Shown: positions 24,433 through 29,571 of the stretch, in pieces
Layout: each line of letters opens with the position of its first letter
Position numbering within the stretch: position 1 is the stretch's first letter
DNA from: Enterospora canceri
Lineage: Eukaryota > Microsporidia > Enterocytozoonidae
Direction: 5' to 3'
DNA: 29,571 nucleotides
NCBI GenBank assembly: GCA_002087915.1
Contig: LWDP01000037.1
Span: forward strand, 1-29,571
Program-made: the position numbers and the translations under genes
The notes under the pieces: generated by a model
Told to the model about the DNA's origin: nothing
What the model saw: only the letters and a program-made list of their open reading frames with translations
Databases searched by the model: none

Positions 24433-24570
24433 TTAAAATGCATAAAGCATGAAATCAATAATACCCTTCTTTACAACAACTAATAAAGAAATGAACAGAA
24501 GCAGAATACAATATCCAATATCTGTCAGGATACTTAAATATTGACAATATTACGTGTCAAACTCTCTTCT

Positions 24571-25611
24571 ATGTCTCCTAAAATATTTTATCCCATTCAT
24601 ATGACTAACAAAACCATAGCAGATGAATCTGAACTCACAATGGATTCTATACTTTGGAAAGCAGTCTATGCCTCTCATAAGCTAACTAAGAGCAAGTTAG
24701 AGACAGTCTGTCTCTCTGAAATTATCGAGCAGTGCAAAAAGAAGGAACTGTCCCTTATGAATGCAGCCATAATTCTTCTGGCTCTCTCCAAAATAACCAG
24801 ACGGAAAACAAGACACATTCTGGAAGAATGTACGCGATTCCTGGTGGCTGTAAATGGCCAACTCAGAGCCAAGGAAACCAGACAAAAGCGCAAGGTTGAA
24901 GCTGGTGTCAATTCATCCGTTATGAAGGAAGACGTCTTTCAGAAGACGTCTCTTCATCTTCAACAGGAATCAGAACAGTTCAATTTCAACTCAGGTGGCT
25001 TCGATCTTGACATTCCAAGTCACCTTGAGCCTGAGCTTGTTCGAAACAACACGAGTGACATCATGAACATTTCCAATCCAAATCTCACCAAAAACACGTC
25101 TTCTGCTTTTGAAAGAGTCAAAAAACCACGGGAAATTGAAGACAAAGTCATCGAATTGAACATTGAAGCAATGCATAAGAAACTGCTTAAGAAGTCGACT
25201 GAAATCGATCTTCTCAAGGAATCCAAATGCGTCCTTGAACACGTTGGCCCTGCCCTATTCGTGAATGAGATTGTCCTGAATGCAATAAAGACTGAAATTG
25301 ACGCCTACAACGCAGAAGTCATCAGAAATAGCACTACATTGCACGAGACTGGCCTTGGACAGTTTGAAGACGTCCATCAGGCCGATTTCGACTTCGCAAA
25401 CGGCCACGTCGCCTCCGATGACCCAAATCGGCCTCTTTTGAATTTGCATGAAATTGGAGACGAATTCGTGTTCCACGAGGCCATGGCGACACTGCCACGG
25501 GAAGAGCAGGCGCGCCTCTTCGTTGGCCTTCTGGCTGCTCTGACTGCCTCCACACACTCCGCCACACAAAATAGCCCATTTGGAGACATCTTCGTTGAAA
25601 AAATCGAATAA
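24571..25611 (+). CDS. Cohesin kleisin subunit (Scc1/Rad21/Rec8 type)
   Basis: Kleisin closes the SMC1-SMC3 ring that holds sister chromatids together. The N-terminal domain (about 24-95) has the expected pattern: ILWKAVYASHKLTKSKL corresponds to the Smc3-binding helix region, and NAAIILLALSKITRRKTRHI (65-84) to the Rad21 stretch ending in Tyr/Arg-Lys and a following helix. The C-terminal 50 residues (LPREEQARLFVGLLAAL through PFGDIFVEK) match the winged helix that binds Smc1. The middle is hydrophilic, suited to separase and loader contacts. At 346 residues it is far shorter than fungal Scc1 (about 566). I took the first ATG; the ATG at 24601, after TTTTATCCCATTCAT, may be the real start. 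Confidence 0.75.
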   Translation: MSPKIFYPIHMTNKTIADESELTMDSILWKAVYASHKLTKSKLETVCLSEIIEQCKKKELSLMNAAIILLALSKITRRKTRHILEECTRFLVAVNGQLRAKETRQKRKVEAGVNSSVMKEDVFQKTSLHLQQESEQFNFNSGGFDLDIPSHLEPELVRNNTSDIMNISNPNLTKNTSSAFERVKKPREIEDKVIELNIEAMHKKLLKKSTEIDLLKESKCVLEHVGPALFVNEIVLNAIKTEIDAYNAEVIRNSTTLHETGLGQFEDVHQADFDFANGHVASDDPNRPLLNLHEIGDEFVFHEAMATLPREEQARLFVGLLAALTASTHSATQNSPFGDIFVEKIE

Positions 25612-25613
25612 GT

Positions 25614-26273
25614 TTATTTCAGTTCCAACAGTCTGGCCCTGACTTTCTTCTTAAATTCCTCACTTTCCACCAGCTGCTCCTTTCTCTCTGTTTCGCGCCT
25701 CTTGATCTCCTTCTCTGCCTTCATAGCCCGCGAATAGATCTCGTCGCTCAGTGTCACGTACTTCCAGCCAAACTTGCTCAGAAGCTGCCCAATCGTGCAC
25801 GTCCTCCTCTCTACGTTGTTTGTGACCACGTGCAATGCTTCTGGGAACATCACGCGCTCTACGCCCACGAACTGTGCTGGAATCGCCTCGTAGCATCCGA
25901 GTTTCCCCAGTGCCTCTCCACCCCTGTTTGTCTTTCTCTGTACCATCGTCCTTAGCACTTTGAAAAAGTATTTCGATGGCTCCTTGTAGTGGAATGCTCC
26001 TCGCATTGGATTCACAATGCATCTCTTCCTCTTCCAGTCCTTGTACTTTCCAACGTGTCTTTCAAGTGGCCCTGTGAAAATGGCTCTTTCACATGCGACC
26101 ACGTCCACTTCGTAGCCCTCGAGAAGCAGCTTTGCCACCCGACTGGCCAATTTGCCTACGACATGTCCACTTGCATCTACAACCACCTTTCTACTTAAAC
26201 ACTCATCATTGTTGCAGCAGTCACCATTGTTGCAGCAGTCATTGCTATTGCAGCAATTATTCTGATTACTCAT
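25614..26273 (-). CDS. RPL13A: 60S ribosomal protein L13A (uL13) with a Cys-Asn-rich N-terminal extension
   Basis: Large-subunit ribosomal protein. The universal core begins near residue 30 with VVVDASGHVVGKLASRVA, continues through RKRCIVNPMRGAFHYKEPSK (about 78-97) and RTMVQRKTNRGGEALGKL, and ends in a eukaryotic helical Lys/Glu tail. The first 25 or so residues are unusual: repeated Cys-Cys pairs spaced by Asn, Ser, Gly and Asp (QNNCCNSNDCCNNGDCCNND), which normal uL13 lacks. The ATG at 26273 carries TTTTTGACCCA, a perfect local start motif, so the extension is probably translated. It converges on the kleisin gene with only 2 bp between stops. Confidence 0.92.
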   Translation of the reverse strand: MSNQNNCCNSNDCCNNGDCCNNDECLSRKVVVDASGHVVGKLASRVAKLLLEGYEVDVVACERAIFTGPLERHVGKYKDWKRKRCIVNPMRGAFHYKEPSKYFFKVLRTMVQRKTNRGGEALGKLGCYEAIPAQFVGVERVMFPEALHVVTNNVERRTCTIGQLLSKFGWKYVTLSDEIYSRAMKAEKEIKRRETERKEQLVESEEFKKKVRARLLELK

Positions 26274-26401
26274 TGGGTCAAAAATTTGCTAAATTTCTTT
26301 TACTAAGGAATTTGCCTAACTACCCATCATTCTCAATTATATGACTAACTACCTACTATAATACTATTATCGTTAATTTACAGGTGAAATAGTAGTCAAA
26401 A

Positions 26402-27166
26402 CTAGCCTCTGATACCAGCAATCCTCTGCTTGCTTGTATCCAATACCACGTCGATGTTTCTGTACCACATCCTGTTTCGTACAATCCACATCTGTGAGCA
26501 GACTCCACAGAGCATCACAACAGAATTAACCAGAAATGCGGGAATAAGCGACAAATCGTCAAAGAAGGCAGGCGACATTCGAACCAGAAAGTAGGAGCCA
26601 CCAAATGAAAAGAGAAAGATGCAGAAGTGCGTGGTGTGGTTGTAGATGAGGCGGAAGCAGAGGAGAATGGCCACGTGAGAGACACCGAAGCCAAGCACAA
26701 CCTCAGTCTCAGCCTGGTTGCGGCCAACTGCCTCAAAATGGCGAAATGGAGCCAGAATGTGGTCAGCCACGATGCCAGTGTACGCCACGATGTAGCGGTT
26801 GGCAAGAGACATCGTGTGAGACGCAGTGAGTCTGTAGACGACGTGCAGGAGCACGGAAACAAGGACGCCTATGACCAGGGACGTGGTGACGCCCTGAACT
26901 AACGAGAGTGTCATTTGGTGCGAGATGTTGTTTGAAATGAACCTGAGCGTGTTCAAATGGATCTTATTTGTGATGCTGTAGAGGAGTAGAAGCTGTAGTA
27001 GAATGTATGAGAGTGTGTATGAGGCAATTCCAAAGAAGGCGACGTAGAAGGCCATGCATGCGAAGAGGAGGCGGGTGGCTGGCGGCCTGGTCGCAGCAAG
27101 GCGGGCTGACTCGAAGAAGGAGCCGTTGAGGTAGTTTAGGCAGAAATCGGATATTTCAAAAATCAT
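26402..27166 (-). CDS. Polytopic membrane protein, 254 residues, unknown
   Basis: Start chosen at 27166 because TTCGCCCT directly precedes that ATG; an upstream in-frame ATG at 27211 would run into the divergent RPS10 promoter. The product has five or six hydrophobic segments (about 33-65, 86-115, 155-175, 180-200, 210-235) with a conserved-looking loop of aromatic and charged residues between (YRLTASHTMSLANRYIVAYT). A short basic C-terminal tail follows. No transporter or enzyme signature is recognised. Confidence 0.75.
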   Translation of the reverse strand: MIFEISDFCLNYLNGSFFESARLAATRPPATRLLFACMAFYVAFFGIASYTLSYILLQLLLLYSITNKIHLNTLRFISNNISHQMTLSLVQGVTTSLVIGVLVSVLLHVVYRLTASHTMSLANRYIVAYTGIVADHILAPFRHFEAVGRNQAETEVVLGFGVSHVAILLCFRLIYNHTTHFCIFLFSFGGSYFLVRMSPAFFDDLSLIPAFLVNSVVMLCGVCSQMWIVRNRMWYRNIDVVLDTSKQRIAGIRG

Positions 27167-27221
27167 AGGGCGAACTAAACAAACAACAAGGCGCCTAAAC
27201 AAATTTGTCAAAATTTACCCA

Positions 27222-27512
27222 ATGTTTTTGAGGAATTCACAGATGTACGCGATAAAGAGGTTTCTGTACCAGAACAAGGGGATTGTGGTGCCATTTGGGA
27301 AGCAGGGAATGCATCCGACACTGCGAATGAAGAACTGCGTCGTCCACAAGGGACTTCGAACTCTTTCGAGCAAGGCGTATCTTGAGAAGCACGCGGCATG
27401 GCAACACGCGTGGTTTCTGGTCACGACAGAGGGATATGCGAGGCTGAGGGACGAAGTCGGCCTCAGCGACGCCACTGTGCAACAGGAGAATCAGCTGGAA
27501 ACAAAAGCATAA
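27222..27512 (+). CDS. RPS10: 40S ribosomal protein S10 (eS10)
   Basis: A 96-residue small-subunit protein with the eS10 winged-helix core. Visible marks are AIKRFLYQNKGIVV, a segment ending in MKNCVVHKGLRTLSSKAYLEK (corresponding to the conserved NLHVMKAMQSL region), and the invariant-like AWQHAWFLVTTEGYARLRDEV. It ends soon after the core, without the longer Arg/Gly-rich tail of animal S10, as in fungi. TTTACCCA precedes the ATG. It is divergent from the membrane protein gene across 55 bp and converges on the next gene with 13 bp between stops. Confidence 0.92.
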   Translation: MFLRNSQMYAIKRFLYQNKGIVVPFGKQGMHPTLRMKNCVVHKGLRTLSSKAYLEKHAAWQHAWFLVTTEGYARLRDEVGLSDATVQQENQLETKA

Positions 27513-27525
27513 ACAGTATTTAAGT

Positions 27526-28332
27526 CTAATTTGTTTTGTCCCTGTTTTCAAGAAGATCGTCTTCCGGGAATGAGAAGTTGTCGAGAAAGACGCGTTTTGG
27601 TCGCAAGAAGGCGTTTCTGGCTTCGAGGAGAATCCTTTCCGCCATCTGCCTGACGTTTCCGACTGACGCCCTAAGAATATTGAGTCTACGAAGCTGGACT
27701 TCCTGAAATATTGCTGGATGCATTCTGAGGAGAACTAGGACGGCGTAGAGGATCCTGGTGGCTGCCTTTGACTCTCCAACACCGTCTGTTGCTGCCAGAA
27801 TGAGCCTGTCTGCCACCTGGACCATGAATGTCCTGCATCCCCTATTAATTATACTTCTTTCTGCAATTTGAAGAATGAAGAACAGAAACCCCTCAACACG
27901 GGCATTTTCTGGTCGAATTGCATCCAACACGGCTGCCTCGAAGCCACTGAAGTGGAATTCGGTCTCCTGCTGCAACAGATAGACCGTCATTAGCGTCGGA
28001 ATCCCAAGCTCCTCGTCCCCAAGGCACCCCACAAGCTCGTCGTAGAGATTCTTCGGATTCCGAATCAGAGGAAGCAGCTCCGCCGTCTTCTCGATCACCT
28101 CCGCCTTCCTGTTCTCCCGTAGCACCTGCTTCAGCTCCAGATCGATGCTAAACTGCGCCAGTGTTTCAGCATCAAACGAGCTCGTCATTTCAGAAATGCG
28201 ACTGAGAATCTCGACGACTCCATCGGTGTCGCCGCCCTTAGCACGACCCAGTGCCACAATCTGCGCCGCCAGCTGCGCCATTTCGCCCTCTTTCTTCTCT
28301 TTTTCCCTTCTCATTTTCTGGCCCACCTCCAT
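27526..28332 (-). CDS. Helical protein, unknown (268 residues)
   Basis: The ATG at 28332 follows TCTGCCCAG, a CCC motif. The first 20 residues are strongly charged (KMRREKEKKEGE), then the chain is almost entirely helical with Leu, Ile, Ala and Arg in a pattern suggesting ARM/HEAT-like or alpha-solenoid packing. A conserved-looking C-terminal motif (FLRPKRVFLDNFSFPEDD) ends it. No signal peptide or membrane segment. I do not recognise the family; an adaptor or ribosome-biogenesis role would be guesswork. Confidence 0.7.
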   Translation of the reverse strand: MEVGQKMRREKEKKEGEMAQLAAQIVALGRAKGGDTDGVVEILSRISEMTSSFDAETLAQFSIDLELKQVLRENRKAEVIEKTAELLPLIRNPKNLYDELVGCLGDEELGIPTLMTVYLLQQETEFHFSGFEAAVLDAIRPENARVEGFLFFILQIAERSIINRGCRTFMVQVADRLILAATDGVGESKAATRILYAVLVLLRMHPAIFQEVQLRRLNILRASVGNVRQMAERILLEARNAFLRPKRVFLDNFSFPEDDLLENRDKTN

Positions 28333-28389
28333 CTGGGCAGAATCCTCCTCTTTTTGAAACCAAAACAGCCTATGACTGGGCCAGGTGAG

Positions 28390-28812
28390 TTACGGCCTAT
28401 AAATCACCCAAATGCATGCGGCAACAACCACTGCCACTGCACAGAAAGTGAGTCCTTTCTTCACGACCTCGATTCCAACTGTCTCGTTGAATTTGACTGT
28501 TTCAATCCGCCCATCCAGGCTGTACAGGAAGGTGCGACCGAGATTCTCCCTGATTCGAATTCCTTCCTTTCCCACCGTAAACTCCTCTGGCTGCGCCAAT
28601 ACGCCGCAAATGAATGCGAATGAGATGGTCTCCCCCGATATCTCGATTCTGTAGCAGTCACCTGCCCAGTCCAGGGCGTAGCTGACTCCGCCGTGTCTCC
28701 TCACTGCGAATATCCTCCTTGGTGCCAAACCAGTTGCCCCAGTTTCCCCGTGAATGACCGTCTTGTCCTCCTTCTGCCTGAAATCCGCGTCCTCGTAGAT
28801 TTCACCTGGCAT
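28390..28812 (-). CDS. Tail-anchored membrane protein, unknown
   Basis: Taken from the ATG at 28812, which has TTTGGCCCA immediately before it, the same form as RPL13A, RPS10 and the PIP kinase. An in-frame ATG at 28848 would add 12 residues and overlap the start codon of the divergent CET1 gene. The product (140 residues) has a soluble, probably beta-rich region with short strands (ISGETISFAFICGVL, IRIRENLGRTFLYSLDG) and one C-terminal hydrophobic segment (LTFCAVAVVVAACIWVIY). It ends two residues later in Arg-Pro, a typical tail-anchor layout. No family recognised. Confidence 0.65.
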   Translation of the reverse strand: MPGEIYEDADFRQKEDKTVIHGETGATGLAPRRIFAVRRHGGVSYALDWAGDCYRIEISGETISFAFICGVLAQPEEFTVGKEGIRIRENLGRTFLYSLDGRIETVKFNETVGIEVVKKGLTFCAVAVVVAACIWVIYRP

Positions 28813-28846
28813 TGGGCCAAATTTCTCAAAATTGCTGAATTCAGCC

Positions 28847-29491
28847 ATGGTCAAATTCGACTACGATGAATTCGTAAAGCATTTTCTGAATGAGATTCTG
28901 AACCGATCCAAGGGCCGTGGATTTGAGATCGAGGTGCGAATTGGAACAATTCAGTCGACTGTGACCAGAAACAGAATGTTTCTCAGGACGATGCATCCCG
29001 TAGTCTTCGCTGAGCTGCCACCAGGCGTGAAATTCAACACGGACGTGGGCGAGGCGTGGCACAGCCGCGTCAGGCGCGAGATGGCTGCGGCCGTGACGGC
29101 TGAAACCAGAGACGTCGTCTACGTTGGGTCTCATTGCAGGAAGATCGTAGGAGAAGGAAAGGCTGTTTACGAGAGGAAGTTGAAGAGGGAGTCAATTGTG
29201 GTATTCATGCCCAGGCACAAATACGACATGAAGGTGTCTGTTGCGATAGAGAAGCAGATTGGGGAGCCAGGGGCGTTCAGGCCGAGCTACGTGCGAGAGA
29301 GGCAGAGGACGAGTCTGCAAAGGGAGCGATGCGTGATCGATTTGACGAAGGTGGCTGCTCACAGGGCGGATTCACAGGGTGGATCGGAAGAAGGAAGAGT
29401 CGAATACGAAATGGAGGTGGAGATCACGGACGAATCAATCACGGTGGACGAGTTGTACGAAACAGCAGAAAGGTTGATGAGGTTGAAGTAG
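28847..29491 (+). CDS. CET1: mRNA-capping RNA 5'-triphosphatase, fungal Cet1 type
   Basis: Removes the gamma phosphate from nascent mRNA as the first step of capping. This metal-dependent tunnel-fold enzyme of fungi, microsporidia and some protists differs from the cysteine phosphatase of animals. In the 214 residues I see the first glutamate strand FEIEVRIGTI (26-35), the basic strand YERKLKRESIVVF (108-120), KYDMKVSVAIEK (125-136), RERQRTSLQRE (150-160) and the second glutamate strand EYEMEVEI (186-193). Paired ExE motifs in the first and last strands bind the metal. The size fits a minimal catalytic core, without the yeast N-terminal extension that binds the guanylyltransferase Ceg1. The start is the ATG in CCATGG; the leading part of the open frame uses TTG. 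Confidence 0.9.
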   Translation: MVKFDYDEFVKHFLNEILNRSKGRGFEIEVRIGTIQSTVTRNRMFLRTMHPVVFAELPPGVKFNTDVGEAWHSRVRREMAAAVTAETRDVVYVGSHCRKIVGEGKAVYERKLKRESIVVFMPRHKYDMKVSVAIEKQIGEPGAFRPSYVRERQRTSLQRERCVIDLTKVAAHRADSQGGSEEGRVEYEMEVEITDESITVDELYETAERLMRLK

Positions 29492-29571
29492 GGGTAGTTA
29501 GGGTGGTAGAGTAGTAGGGGTAGTTAGTAACATGAATATGGTAGTAAATATGGTAGCAAATATGGTAGCAA
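29492..29571. repeat. GGGTAGTTAGGGTGGTAG-type low-complexity DNA at the window end
   Basis: After the CET1 stop the sequence is a degenerate run of GTAGGGGTAGTTAG and ATATGGTAGTAA units, of the same kind as internal spacers. No gene is visible before the window ends. Confidence 0.6.

Noticed and set aside
28813..28848. Start of the tail-anchored protein at 28848
   Set aside because: Possible, but the ATG at 28812 carries the GGCCCA motif and avoids overlap with CET1; kept only as an alternative.
29492..29571. Telomere at the right end
   Set aside because: TTAGGG-like words occur but are irregular, mixed with ATGGTAGTAA units, and the same kind of DNA fills internal spacers.

Overview
This window looks like a stretch of a microsporidian (fungus-related intracellular parasite) nuclear genome. 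I count 33 protein genes in 29.6 kb, about one per 0.9 kb on both strands. They are all eukaryotic and fungal in type: RNA polymerase I large subunit, TBP, fungal-type mRNA-capping triphosphatase, CCT chaperonin alpha subunit, cohesin kleisin, PIP kinase, a GPN-loop GTPase, and ribosomal proteins L35, L13A and S10. Most are shorter than their yeast relatives and none shows an intron. Gaps are 2 to 200 bp, and no gene-free stretch exceeds 300 bp. A CCC-containing motif sits just before most start codons, as described for microsporidia. I cannot fix the genus.

Layout. 90-4846: a polytopic membrane protein (broken by an assembly duplication), an unknown protein, a PIP kinase, a Na+/H+ exchanger and a TMEM208/SND2-like protein, all on the minus strand. 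5000-9768: a ZPR1-like protein, a LisH protein, an Sm-like protein, two small proteins and CCT1; this part is rich in GTA/TAA-type low-complexity DNA. 9839-12064: RPL35, a second gene broken by an assembly duplication, and an unknown protein. 12123-15577: GPN GTPase, TBP, a 47-residue VMA21-like membrane protein, an 80-residue protein, an elongin C-like protein and an unknown protein. 15767-24404: peroxiredoxin, a Thr-rich cysteine-containing protein, and RPA1 flanked by three related secreted helical proteins. 24571-29491: kleisin, RPL13A, a membrane protein, RPS10, a helical protein, a tail-anchored protein and CET1.

How they fit together. Most genes are housekeeping: transcription (RPA1, TBP, LisH protein, possibly the elongin C-like protein), RNA processing (CET1, Sm-like protein), translation, protein folding, membrane transport and lipid signalling. 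These mostly carry the CCC start motif. The most distinctive part is the secreted family at 17306-18178, 22213-23247 and 23415-24404. All three genes lack the CCC motif and instead carry the same TATA element at exactly the same distance from the start codon; two also share an inverted repeat just upstream of it. This suggests a separately regulated, probably stage-specific set, perhaps for spore wall, polar tube or host interface.

Two single-N positions (691 and 10532) each join two identical copies of the flanking sequence. They are almost certainly assembly joins, and each artificially breaks a gene. No tRNA, rRNA, CRISPR array or transposon was recognised.
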